From the NCBI GenBank assembly GCA_023653785.1, contig JAMKCH010049376.1, forward strand, positions 62,001 through 126,000: 64,000 nucleotides of DNA, given 5' to 3'. The notes under the pieces are model-generated. The model searched no databases. It worked only from the letters and a program-made list of their open reading frames with translations, and was not told where the DNA came from. This DNA is from Ophioderma brevispina (taxonomy: Eukaryota > Echinodermata > Ophiuroidea > Amphilepidida > Ophiodermatidae). A program made the position numbers and the translations under genes. Shown here one piece after another: positions 10,369 to 21,449 of this stretch. Position 1 is the stretch's first letter, and each line of letters starts with the position of its first letter.

Positions 10369-10549
10369 ATTAAATCATAATCAATCACATGGTGATTTGT
10401 TCCTTGACAAAACAGAGCATCAAAAAATGCACTCCCTTATCAATACGCAATAATGTACCATTGATCATGATTGATGTATTACACTTACAATGTTTGTTGG
10501 GTGACTCTGTGATTGATAGCGAAACAGTCGCTTATACGGGGTCTGCTAG
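10369..10549. other. Short spacer between SINE and TCCGAA array
   Basis: No feature recognised. Confidence 0.5.
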
Positions 10550-10607
10550 TGCTCGTTGGTCCAAAAAGTCATTCGTCCGAAGGCTTATTAGTCCGAATTG
10601 AGCATAA

Positions 10608-11261
10608 TGCTGGCTTCATACTTTTTGTCGTGCTGTCGCAGTGTCGCAAACCACAAGTTGTCGTGTTGTCGCGCTACTTGCTGTTTTTTGTCGCCGCGAC
10701 AAAAAGTGCTGTCGCGTGTCGCTGCGACAGTGTCGCGAGTATTTCATACTTTTTTCGTGCCGTTTTGATCAGATTTCACTAGCTCTCTATCACTTCCGTT
10801 ACTGAACAAATGATTCAGTGACATATCCAATCGTTTTGCTGGCTGATTATCTTTTGGAAAACTCCTTTTTAGATCTTTATTCTTGCGCCATTTTTCTTTC
10901 ATCGCCTTTTGTTTACGTTGGAATAGTCTCACCCAAATCCCAAAATGAATCATTTTTATCGATGTCCCATCGCTGCGGATGAGTTTAACAAATATGTAAT
11001 ACTTCGTGCATTTTCATTGGTCAGTTTTTTACGGCATCGGGTGGTGTCGCAGAAAAGTTGAGTTCAAGTCAACTCTTTGCTGTCTGTCGCAGGGAGCAGT
11101 ACGACAGACTAATCGATTTATCGGCTTGTCGCAGCTTGTCGCAGCATGGTCGCGGCGACATGGCAAGTTTTATGGTCACGTGTTATTTACGCTTGCGCTG
11201 TTGCACAAATTACTTGTCGTGCGACACTGCGACAGCACGACAAGCTAGTATGAAACCAGCA
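10608..11261. mobile_element. Harbinger-like MITE, TAA duplication
   Basis: Terminal inverted repeats of about 40 bp begin TGCTGGCTTCATACT at the left; the inverted right end is TGCTGGTTTCATACT. The flanks are TAA (10605-10607 and 11262-11264). Removing the element and one TAA restores the array unit GAGCATAAGGTTCAT, which is found intact elsewhere in the array near 14500. A 3-bp TAA/TTA duplication is the hallmark of PIF/Harbinger transposition. The interior is full of TGTCGC/GCGACA motifs in both orientations and has no transposase. Length is 654 bp. Confidence 0.85.
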
Positions 11262-12060
11262 TAAGGTTCATCAGGGTTCGCCAGTTTCTTCCACAGGTGG
11301 AAAAACCGCGGTTTTTTTCGCGCACTTGGAAGAAACATGTTTCTTCCCGTTTCTTCCACTGAAAGCGGGAGTCATTTAATTGTTTTTTTTTTATTTTAAA
11401 GCCAATGATCTACACTTTTGGTTTTACATTATACAGTGAATGGAATATAGTGAAATAATTTAAAATAACCATTCAGGGACCCCCTACCTACCCCATGCAA
11501 TTGTATAATTAAACTCACATTGATTCACAAGGCATAAATATAACAAGTTACTGGAAGAAACTGATTAGACACTTTTCACACCAGCAAGACCAAGCAGAGA
11601 CTCCTTGTAAAGACTTGAACATCTTCAATGTCTTTAAACAAATGTTATAGTCTCCCTAACCCAGGTTCTCCCCACTAAGCAATACAAAGTTAGATATGTA
11701 TTGCACACAACATTTAAAACAAAGAACAATAATGGTTGCTACTTTTATGATTTGTGCTTTAAAATAACAAATGGCCATACAGATTTTAAAAACTATTCCG
11801 TTATTTGCATCTACAATTACAACTGTGACAGTATAAATGTGCATAAGGAAAAGATTTGGAAAATGGGTTACAATCATCACCTGTATAATTTGATTGCAAG
11901 ACAAAACAAAATTGTGAACAAATTAACTATATACTTGCAAGGTATACTAACATGCTATAAACTTGTAAATTAATTTTGAAAAAAAAGAGATTGTCTGTGA
12001 AGTAACTAAAGTAGCCTTGATGATTTGAAGTGCAAAGCAGGTGAATATGGTGTTCGGTTG

Positions 12061-12489
12061 ACCCAATTCACATAGCAGGAACCTGTTATAACTTGTAAAT
12101 GCTATTCAGAAGTTATAACTGACTCAATGTATACACTGCATACAGTGCTATACAGCAGGTACCAGTGGAACGGGTTACTGTTCCTTAACGTCTTGTACAC
12201 GCGTATTTCCAACCCTGGACTTAGTAATGTTTCTCTTTAAAAAGGCCATGGTTGGATTCGAACCTGTGATACCTGCATTATAAATCGATGCTCTTATCCA
12301 CTATACTAGGGAGGATGTGGGAGGCGATTCATTTTAATCCTACATAAGCTTTACGGAATAAAGCGATAATACTATTGTGATATGATAGCACTGTTTGCGG
12401 TGTATACATTTAGTCAGTTTAAAACAGGTACCTGCTGAATAGCAATAGCATTTACCAGTTATAACAGGTTCCTGCTATGTGAATTGGGT
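12061..12489. mobile_element. TIR element nested in the hAT-like element
   Basis: The left end ACCCAATTCACATAGCAGGA continues as an inverted repeat of about 50 bp with the right end (12436-12489), with few mismatches. The flanks TTCGGTTG and TTCTGTTT are a possible but imperfect 8-bp duplication. Length is 429 bp, with no coding capacity. A tRNA-like stretch lies in the middle. Confidence 0.8.
12243..12316 (-). other. Degenerate tRNA-like sequence (tRNA pseudogene or SINE head)
   Basis: On the minus strand an A-box-like TAGTATAGTGGATAAGAGC is followed by a B-box GGTTCGAATCC at tRNA spacing. The T-stem and acceptor do not pair well, so it is not a functional tRNA. It lies inside the nested TIR element. 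Confidence 0.55.
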
Positions 12490-12779
12490 TTCTGTTTTTG
12501 ATGCGATCTTTCTTCTTCTTCTTTCTTCTTCTGGCAACATTTCAAATGCGTCTAGCTCAGTCATGGTTTGACGTATTCTGACCAGACTTACACCAAATGA
12601 CCGCTGAGTCGCCCCATTTATGTCACATGACATTGACACCTGTCTAACCTTTGACCTGGCCACAGGCGTCAAATATGTAATTTAATTGTCAAAAATATCT
12701 TCTTCTACAGGATTACGATAATATCAACTAAACCTCTTCAGAGGAACCACTGACCCTTGCCTCCTATAGGGTGTTCAGG

Positions 12780-13620
12780 GATAAGGAGTCGGGTCATTTC
12801 CGGTTTGAAAGCCAAAAATTGTGAATAATATTTAAAAAATCGCTGTCCTTACAAATTACGTAGCAGAGTGACGTCGTTAGAGCACATGTATTGTTACCAA
12901 GCAGGGTCTTCGAGTTGCTCACAGTTTTGGGATCAAAGGTCATTAAGGGGTCACTTCCGGTCAAAAACCAAAAATATTTAAAAAATGCTTTTATGTTGCC
13001 CAATGTAGGCAAGGTATTTTTGGTTTGGGGTCAAAGGTCATTTACAAGTCACTTCCGGTTTTAAGCTAAATAAATTTAAGAATTTTTATCTCCAGAACTA
13101 AGCATAGTAGATTTTTTATTTACACTCAATGCATTTTTGCGGTGTCCATGAGTTTTTTATATCGGGTTCAAAGGTCATTAAGGGGTCAAATGGTAAATTT
13201 TGCAAAAACATACTAAAAATAAGACCAAATTGGTTATATCTTAGCCTACAGAAGACAGATAAAGCCCGTTATTGCTACAGTGATGTAACATTAATTGTGG
13301 GGTAGGTCTATGAGAGTCAAAGTTCAAGGTCAAAGGTCAAAATCTACAAACAGGGATAATCCTCGTGGCATCATAAATACAGAACAAGTACAGTTGACCC
13401 CATCCGTGACTAAGGGGTCACGTTATAGGGGTGAAAAGGTCAAATCCCTGACATGCTTGGATTGAGTTGAAACTCAATAATATTGATGCTTGTAAAGTTG
13501 TTAACACGTAAAAATACATTTAATGACATTTATGACATATTGGTGAAGTTACAACGGTCAAAGGTCAAGTTACCTCAAGGGGTCATTAAGGGGATCATCA
13601 CCCATTCCCAATATGGCCGT
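12780..13620. repeat. Degenerate GGTCA-rich repeats
   Basis: Phrases like GGTCAAAGGTCATTAAGGGG and TCACTTCCGGT recur about every 100-150 bp (12793, 12935, 13033, 13168, 13327, 13555). 13327-13339 is a perfect AGGTCAAAGGTCA, the direct-repeat-1 type of nuclear receptor site. The repeats lie within the hAT-like element. Confidence 0.7.
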
Positions 13621-13920
13621 CTTGTAAATTAGATCTGTTCCCAGGTCTAGTTTAGTTTGTTGTTCATAATACATTTCTTTATTTCTTCCAGTTTCTTCCA
13701 GAATGGAAGAAACTGGAAAAAAGGGAGTTTCTTCCTGTTTCGACCGGAAGTTTCTGAACCCTGAGGTTCATTATTCCGAAGCGTAATTAGTTCGAATTGG
13801 GCATACGGTTCATTGGTCCGAAGGGTCGTTAGTCCGAATATAGCATAGGGGTCATTAGTCAGTGTTAGTCCGAATTGAACATAAGGTTCATTTGTCCGAA
13901 GAGTCATTGGTCCGAATTAA

Positions 13921-14455
13921 AGCAATAAAAGCACTTTCTTGAAGAGGGCCCCAATTTTACAAATATTTTGTGATTTTGTGCACAGTTGCATTGGTAATTA
14001 GCTAGTAAACGATACCTGTGAATGGGGTAGAGCTCAAATTCTCTATGTGTCGCAAAAGAAGGAATTTTGAAATTAGAATAATTAATATCGGAGATCTCCA
14101 ATAATAATTTAACGGCTGCTGGAAACGTCCTTCCGATATAAAATAGCCGGGAAATGTACATGTCTACACTCTTTCATTAGTTCCATCGGTTCAAGCAAGT
14201 TAAGTTAGAGGTCATTTTTGTGAGGTGCCACTATTTCATCATGAACGGACAAAAAATTGGCGTTTCCAGCTCCGCCGTTAAATTACAATTGGGATCCTGA
14301 TTCTAATTACACAATCATTTTTTTAATGATAAATACGTAGTTTTGAGCATTGTTGTTCGCAGGTATAGTTTACTAGACAATTACCAACACAACTGTACAA
14401 AAATCTCCAATTTTGAAAAAAAATGTCCGCTCTTAAAAAATTTGCTATTATTGCT
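13921..14455. mobile_element. Candidate TTAA-flanked TIR element
   Basis: Left end AGCAATAAAAGC and inverted right end AGCAATAATAGC, flanked by TTAA at 13917-13920 and 14456-14459. TTAA duplications suggest a piggyBac- or Kolobok-type element. The short TIR lacks the CC-start usual for piggyBac, so the superfamily is open. It sits in the TCCGAA array. Confidence 0.6.
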
Positions 14456-14579
14456 TTAAGCACAACATTAATTGGTCCGGAGGGTCATTGGTCCGAAATG
14501 AGCATAAGGTTCATGGTCCAATGACCTTACACCATTCCGTACTTACGACCCCTTCGAACTAATGACCCTTTCGACAGGA

Positions 14580-16914
14580 ACGGGAATCCACCACCCCTAT
14601 CATGCAATACCCAAGTCTACCCACTGAACTAACACCTTCAACACAAGTGTATGCAAGGCCGTAGCCAACGATATATCTAGTACAGATCAGTTGCGGTCGC
14701 CACTTGTTGTTTTGTACCTCATCTTAGGTCGATGTTCATAAAAAAGTCCCAATGAGTTCAAATAGGGTGTTGCCATTTATTCCTTCAGCGCGACTACATC
14801 ATACACCCATGACGGTAACAATTGTAATACTCATTTGCATCCTCGGGACTTCTATATGAAACGTTAACCATATTTAGTCTTGATTTCAATCGATCAATGT
14901 ACCCATTATTAGCCTTATCTACAGGTCTTGGTTTGTTGCTTTACACCAGATTAAACAGATGCCCATAAAAAGAAAAACTGTGAAATTGTTTTGAACTATA
15001 CCTTTTTAAGGGTCAAATCATAACATTATTGGCTTATTATTGGACTATAATTTTGGTCGATAGGATAAGTAGATTAACCTAAATCTTTCGCGCTCCCCCC
15101 CCCCCAGGGCGATAGGACAGCAGGCAGAACAAAAGCATATTTTTCTTCGAATCGTTTCTCTGTATTCTACCACAAATCAAGTGTAAATTACAAAAATTTG
15201 TTACCTCGTACATTCCCCTCGAATCCATTTAAAATGTAGTCCGCTCAAAAATATTGTCCTTGGTCTTGGTTCACATGACACTCATCTTTCAATTTTCTTC
15301 ATATCTCGCCCTCCTCATCTCCTCTCCCTTTCTAATCACACACGCACACTTCACCTCTCTCTCTCTCATCCCTCTCCCCCTCTCTCTCCCCCCTCTCCTC
15401 TCTCTCTCTCTTCTCTCTCTCATGCATTCCCCCACAACGTGATGGAAGACCTGTACTTTATTCGCTAATCCACCTTTCCAATGGTTCGTTATTCATTTGC
15501 GCATTTTCCATCGTATACTTCTTTTAATTAACATAATTAAAAATATCAAATTACTAGCTTAATAGGTGGTTTTGCTTTGTTTGTGATAGGCGATTAGGAA
15601 TAATACCCTCATGAACCAAGTAATTACGATCTACAATGTATGGTCAATTAATTCCGTTAACCAGATTTCAAATCATTAAAACCATATTACTAAGCCGCGT
15701 GTTTTGCCACCATTTAGAGATAATTGTCTCATTTTCAATAACATATAAAAAGGCTTATATCGTAGAATATAATGAAAATATTGAAATCAATCTGGAACTG
15801 AAACAACATGTTTTTTGAAAAGGAGGAAAGTTTAAAGTCAATAACTTCAGTGAATGTAAGTTTTTTGTGAAATTGGATAGTAATTCTACACTCATAAAAA
15901 TGTCAATTTAAGGGGGAATTTTCGTGATCCACAGCTCACCCAACGACTCACTACGTCATAATGAATTTCTATATCATCGAAAACTGTTGCTAAAGGGCAT
16001 TTTGTGATCCACAACCTCTGTCCACCCCCGCCTTATCTCAAGAACCAAGTTGAGATTGTTATATTATCCTAACCGTTAGCCTAGTAATCCATGTTTACAA
16101 ATCTTACATGCAAGTTCGGTCGCATCTTTAAGAAATTCGCAACAAAAAAATGAAGTTGGTAGGATCACGAAATACACGCTTTAATGTAAATGATATTTAC
16201 TACACCTTTGAAGAAAGTTTACTATCATCTGATATTCAACGCTTGTTATAAATTCGCCTATTCAATGATAATGTTTGAGAAAATAAAGATACCCGAGCAT
16301 CCTCGAGGTGCGTATAAATACGACAGCCACCTCATATAGGAGACTTTAATTTGATACCAATTTTAAAACCGCACCATATGGCACCAAAGGTCAATTAAAT
16401 AATATTACAGCCACATAGAATCAGAGCCGTCAGGGATGTGTATATCTTTTGAGCGCATTTGTACGTCTCAATAATTTGCAAACCTAAGCACCTCTATACC
16501 TGAAGGCCCTTCCTCCTTTTTAATGTCAATGCCATATCAGGATATTCAACAGCAGTTACCTTGAAGCTAGTGCTGACGGTTTGACTACGAAATAGCGCTT
16601 TCTTTCTTTCTCTAAAGTGACCGTTTCTGGTTGTGTGTTGAGTGTGTGTGTGCCTTTTTGCTTGTTTCAAATTTCTTTCTTAGTGGATAAGAAGGGGAGA
16701 AGGTAGAAAATGGGACCTCGGATCTTTCTCGACCATATAGATCAATGAATTACAATTACAGATATTGATCTAACATAACAAATAAGTGGGAGTTGAGTCA
16801 TATTATATGGTGCACTTACCAAAACCTCCCCTTTGAATCCATACAAAATGTCGTTTTCTGATACGAGCATGCGCGTACGAAAGTACTGCTGGTTCAAACA
16901 TCGGACATAATATA
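14580..16914. other. Unannotated stretch with poly-C and CT tract
   Basis: Holds a C-run at 15095-15105 and a CT-rich tract at 15353-15424; otherwise AT-rich with no recognisable gene or repeat. Frames of up to 70 codons are chance. Confidence 0.6.
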
Positions 16915-17710
16915 TTCCATGAGCTGCCCTACAGACCCGTTTACACTTGCTCCGTCAGATAATTTGAATGTTGATTTGAGTTACATGTATATGCATAGGA
17001 CTTCGAAACCCTTGCAGGTGGAAATTTCCAAACCCTGGCAAACTCTTGGAACAGCCATTTTTTTCAAAATGGCCGCCGGCGGCCATTTTGAAAAACATAA
17101 AATGTCACATTCCAGGAATTATATCAGATAAAAAGCAAATGAGGTGTCTCTTTCACTAAATTCTGACATTTCCAATCCGCTGGAAGTAGTTTTAAAGTTC
17201 AAACCCTTGACAAACTCTAATTATGACCATATATACAGCATTTGCTGTCTGGTTATAGCACTTGCCAGTAGTGCCAGTTTGCTTGGTTAGTTTTGGTGTG
17301 GTTTTTGTAGTTCACTTGATAAAGGCTGATTTTTCAGCCGAAACGTTGTGTTTTAGTGTTGCCGTTTCTCTGGTAAGTTGCTGTTCTTTCCTGTTTTCCC
17401 TATGTTGGTTGAGATTGTTTGTTTGGATATATACATATATACAGACATTTTGAGAAACATAAAATTATGTAATTTTGGCACCAGGTCATCTACAAAGGCA
17501 AATGAGGTGTCACTTTCAATCAATTCTGACATTTCCATCCCAATGGAATGGTTTTGAAAATATAAAATTTAAGTAAACTCTATTTTCAAAATGGCTGTCG
17601 GCAGCCATTTTAGACAACATATAAATGCCCTAATTCCTTCACCAGGTCGGCTACAAAGGAGAACACGTTTTCTTTTTCACTCAGATTCTGGCATTTACAA
17701 CCGATTGAAA
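16915..17710 (+). repeat. Repeat with GGCCGCC hairpin units, plus-orientation copy
   Basis: A 5' block (16918-17040, starting GAGCTGCCCTACAGACC) leads into tandem units of roughly 170-190 bp. Each unit holds a palindrome of the type AAAATGGCCGCCGGCGGCC (17069 and 17589) and phrases such as AATGAGGTGTC and TTCTGACATTTCCA. An inverted copy of the whole arrangement is at 33205-34150. One unit is split by the insertion at 17241-17434. Confidence 0.8.
17241..17434 (+). mobile_element. Short Penelope-type fragment with hammerhead-like motif
   Basis: The flanks ATATATACAGCA (17229-17240) and ATATATACAGACA (17435-17447) are near-identical, a target duplication of about 12 bp within a repeat unit. 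Inside, 17307-17345 reads CTTGATAAA, a 5-bp stem GGCTG/CAGCC, then GAAAC, which is a decayed hammerhead layout (core CTGATGA altered). The phrase CAGCCGAAACGTTGTG is of the kind seen near Penelope-like element ends. No coding sequence is present. It is likely a truncated, non-autonomous copy. Confidence 0.55.
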
Positions 17711-18339
17711 TGGTTACTAAAGCATTACATTTTGATTTAATCTTGAATTATCATCATAAACAAAATCAAAATGATATAGAATTTAATCAAAATGATATAA
17801 AATAATAGAAATATAAGGTCTATTATGTGTGGTTTTTTTTTTGCCATAGACACGGTTTCATTTTCCATTAAATGAACCCCAATCACATCATTATAAATTG
17901 TTGATTAAATTACTGTTAAGTTGGAGAGACCCTTTGACCCCTTTAAGTACCTTAAAGACCTTTAAGTACAGAATCAACTAAAAAGGTGGAGAAATACATA
18001 TTTGGTTCGTATCTGGAATAGAGCCAGGTCAAAATCATCATCCAAAATCTTTGACCACCTCCGATCCGTTGGAAAATCACATTAAGGGAACAAAAATCAT
18101 TAGTCCAGCTGCCACCTAGATCGGGGGAGTGTGATTCATGTCCATATTTGATTTCATGTCCACCAATAGTCATGCCTGTTCGTTTCCTACACCAGTTAAT
18201 AAGGGTTTGGAAGTACTGTACCCACTGAAGTGCTTGCCGTGGGGCAAATGTGGTGTATTGCACCTAACATGAATTGCCTTTTTGTAAAGTAGACATGTTT
18301 GCGCGTAACATTTGTCACAAGTAACGGGTATCACATGTC
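17711..18339. other. Unannotated stretch
   Basis: AT-rich, with a short direct repeat of AATCAAAATGATATA near 17765-17805. Nothing else recognised. Confidence 0.55.
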
Positions 18340-18680
18340 CCCCCCCCCCAAATAAGTAGAATACCACATGACCGGTGCGGCGCCCACTTATTTTTTTTTC
18401 GGTGGGGGGGGGTGGCAACAAAGTGAAAGTTTGGAGAGTGATTTTTTTTTTCGTTGGGGGGGGGGGACATCACAATTTGAGTTTGTACCAAATTTTGGTA
18501 CAAATCACTGTGTATTGCCCAAGTTTGGTACTTTTTAGAAAAAAACGCTTATTTTGGCCACAAATATGTATTTTCTTCTGGCGGGGGTGGAAACTGGGGG
18601 AAAGAAAACCAATTTTTTTATTTTTTTTGTAACAAACTCCCATCCCCCCCCCTTACCCCCGCCGCCACCACTGGAAAATG
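18340..18680. repeat. Cluster of poly-C, poly-G and poly-T runs
   Basis: C10 at 18340, T/G runs at 18390-18412 and 18444-18470, and C/T tracts to 18680. The apparent open frames on both strands arise from these runs. Confidence 0.8.
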
Positions 18681-19499
18681 ACTCTCTTCTAACCCAATGG
18701 CAGGTTCCCCCTTTTAAACGTTATCCTCCAGTAATTACCTTGGAAACATGACTAAATGAACTTAAGTGGAGAAGTTTTCAAGAAATTGAGATAGACACAT
18801 ACACGCATTTAAATTGTTGGAGCTATCTCACAACAGCGACCCTACATTGATGGTAATTATTTCTTGTCAAGCATAACTTAGATCAATGGTTATTAAAAAT
18901 GGTATCTCCCAAGTTCAATGTTGTCTTCTGCTTAATTGGGTTTTGGGAACGTATTGTTTTAAATAAAAGACAATTTTAAGCAGGCATATGAAAACCAAAA
19001 TATTGTTCATTGCAAATTAAAGCAGCACTGGACATTTTCACAAAATATGAAAATTTCTTCAATTTGCTCACAAATGATGTCTAGGGCCATTGAAAGAATT
19101 ATATTATACGCATAAATAGGCCCCAAAGCAGATAGGGGAAATTAATAGACAGGCAAAGACATGCAGTAATTTGTAGGCTCTACCTATACGTTTGCCGTAA
19201 TTTAATAACAACTGTCCATTACATAAATGTCATAGACTAGTACTCGTACTCATATTAAAAACCCACAGATGTAGGGTCGCGTCCAAGTCAAAATAAAAGG
19301 ATGCATGGATGCCGTTGGGAATCAACTGAGGCGTGTGTTTCTTGGGTTAAAATGCCATTTTCCGTGTCTGCTCTGCTGAACAAATGTCGTCAGAGTCTTT
19401 TATTATAAAATCGGTGGACGGGCGCTTGATTGGTATTATCATTCAGGTGAGGGTTAATTAGAGGTTAATACCGTACGTACGTTTGAGGTCATGTTTAAA
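18681..19499. other. Unannotated stretch
   Basis: No gene or repeat recognised. A TATAAAA-like sequence is at about 19404. Confidence 0.5.
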
Positions 19500-19592
19500 A
19501 AGTCTGCAGTCATTTGTTTTGCGTCCGAGAGTTCTGAGGCGGCGTCAGCCGCCGAAGGAAAAACAATGCACCGAAAAGAGCTAGCGAAGGTA
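19500..19592 (+). other. Candidate 5' exon with splice donor
   Basis: A locally GC-rich leader with the palindrome GGCGGCGTCAGCCGCC (about 19538-19553) is followed by AACAATGC at 19566. A short frame then reads 'MHRKELAK' into AAGGTAATT (donor GT at 19591). This could be the first coding exon of a host gene running right, but no continuation exon was recognised and chance is not excluded. Confidence 0.2.
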
Positions 19593-21449
19593 ATTAACCT
19601 AATTCATTACTCATTCCTTTTTCCAAAATAATTTCATTCATTTCCCCATTTAAAATCTAACTAAAAAATTTTATTTTTACCGAGTGTAGAGCTACCTCAC
19701 CTTTATTATAGTAGAACAGTCGAAGGGGAATCCCATACATCGCCAGTGGTGACGTATTTTGGACCAAATCACAATAGACTGAAAAGGAAAATTTCACATC
19801 CATGTTCAGGTGCCCTAGTCAAAGAAGTTGAAAGATGAGGGAAATAATTATCCATCGAAGTGGAGAAACTCCACGCAATGTATGGAAACCAGGAAGGGAA
19901 AATTTACTTGAATTATGTGTTTACCTTCATTTTGCTATCTCTAGAATACTTACTGACAGATTGCTCTATAACTTGGGGGAAAATACGCACGGTAATGGGA
20001 ATGAACAAGCAAAACAAAATGAATGATCACGTCACTCACATAAGTCAGGTGAGGGTGACATGCCATGTGGGAATGACGCTGGCTGATACTGTACACAAGT
20101 ACACCTGTAGCGAATTCGACGAAATGCACGAACAAAGTTGTACTCGTTTACCCACAATGTGAGACCTCCATGAATGTGAAACCTTGGTTGAATCTATTTC
20201 TGAAAAGTGTAATGTGACACCGACTATGATTTCGTAAATGGACTGTGCCGTCTTGCAGATTGGTTGAGTATTGAGTACGGTTTAAAAGTACAGTGAGGCT
20301 TGGAGTAGACGGACATCATGCCTTTGGTGTGACAAGTAACTGGCAATACTGGGAAACAAATAACTACTTGCAGTCTTGCAAAGTCAAAATAATCTTGTCT
20401 ATTATGCAATTTATTAATATTTTATGATACCAATCAGTGAAACACAAGGAAGGAATAATAGGGATGCCATTAAACGCCAAAATTCAAAAAAAATAAAACC
20501 TTGGAATCAAAACAAGTGTGACTACTGAGTACTGGTAGTCAGTGCTATTAGTATTATACAAAAGAACTATATACCTGTACATTGATATACAATTGTTTTC
20601 ATAGGCTCTTCATTTTGCTAGGGTTCTCACTACACTTGGAATGTAAAAAATATCTGAAAATTACATTCTTTAATATTACATATTAGACTACCTAAGTTGA
20701 ACTTGTAATTGGTTATTTGACAAAGTTTAAGATGTGAAAGTCATTTGATTTATGGTCGTTGTTTAACCATATTGTAAATACCTAGGACTTATGGAAAATT
20801 AATCTGTGAAATGTAAACAAAATAATCAAAATCTTAGAAGCATGTGGCAGAGTTGATTTTCAAGTTTTTTTATCTTAATCTCCATTAAAACATTCAATAT
20901 GAGCTAATTTCTGATTTTTGCTTGGACAGGATTCTTTAACCATATTAGGATGTACAGAATGTGTTTATTTTTGAGTAAGCTTGCTAACTTTCATTCCATA
21001 GACATTAACCACTACAGTTCATTCTCATTCCCTTGGCTTTGGGATAATACCTAGTTTGAACAGAATGTTAATTAATTGCCATATTTACAAAATTTGATTC
21101 TTATTTCAATTTTACGTTTAAAGTTTTAACCTTTCTAAAAAAGGGTGAACACCTCCCATACTTACTTGGGTTTCATTCGCATAGCATTTAGGCCTAATTC
21201 AGAAGTCCAATATAACAGTTACATAAAACACAAATGTGAAAGGACTGATACTGATGGCCTAAATTAATTAACTAACGCTCACTATATATTGTAATCCCTA
21301 CAGTTAAACAGGTTGTTTTTAAGACATAAAATCAAATGCTAATTCCTGGTCAAAATTCAAGCCACAGTGAAAGCTACTATCAGGACTAAGTCAAGTCCAA
21401 TTCCAAATAAAAATTCACAGTTGCTCCCACGTCAAAGTTACAACCATAG
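19593..21449. other. Unannotated stretch
   Basis: Two overlapping plus frames near 19835-20162 (63 and 100 codons) show no motif. No repeats stand out. Confidence 0.5.

Larger units (their letters stand above)
11272..13763. mobile_element. Non-autonomous hAT-like element, 8-bp duplication
   Basis: Ends are CAGGGTTC at the left and GAACCCTG at the right. They are flanked by a perfect 8-bp duplication AGGTTCAT (11264-11271 and 13764-13771), which is itself part of the host array unit. CAGGG-type ends with 8-bp duplications are diagnostic of hAT transposons. Subterminal TTTCTTCC/GGAAGAAA motifs lie in both ends (11287-11365 and 13680-13755). No transposase frame is present in its 2492 bp. It contains a smaller TIR element (12061-12489) and a GGTCA-rich repeat region. 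Confidence 0.88.
10550..14575. repeat. TCCGAA-type tandem array interrupted by transposons
   Basis: Short units of the form GGTTCATTxGTCCGAA and ATTGAGCATAA recur at 10550-10607, 11262-11271, 13764-13920 and 14468-14575. Between these blocks lie three separate TIR elements. Joining the blocks across each element restores the repeat phase, so this was one array of roughly 350 bp before the insertions. Confidence 0.85.
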
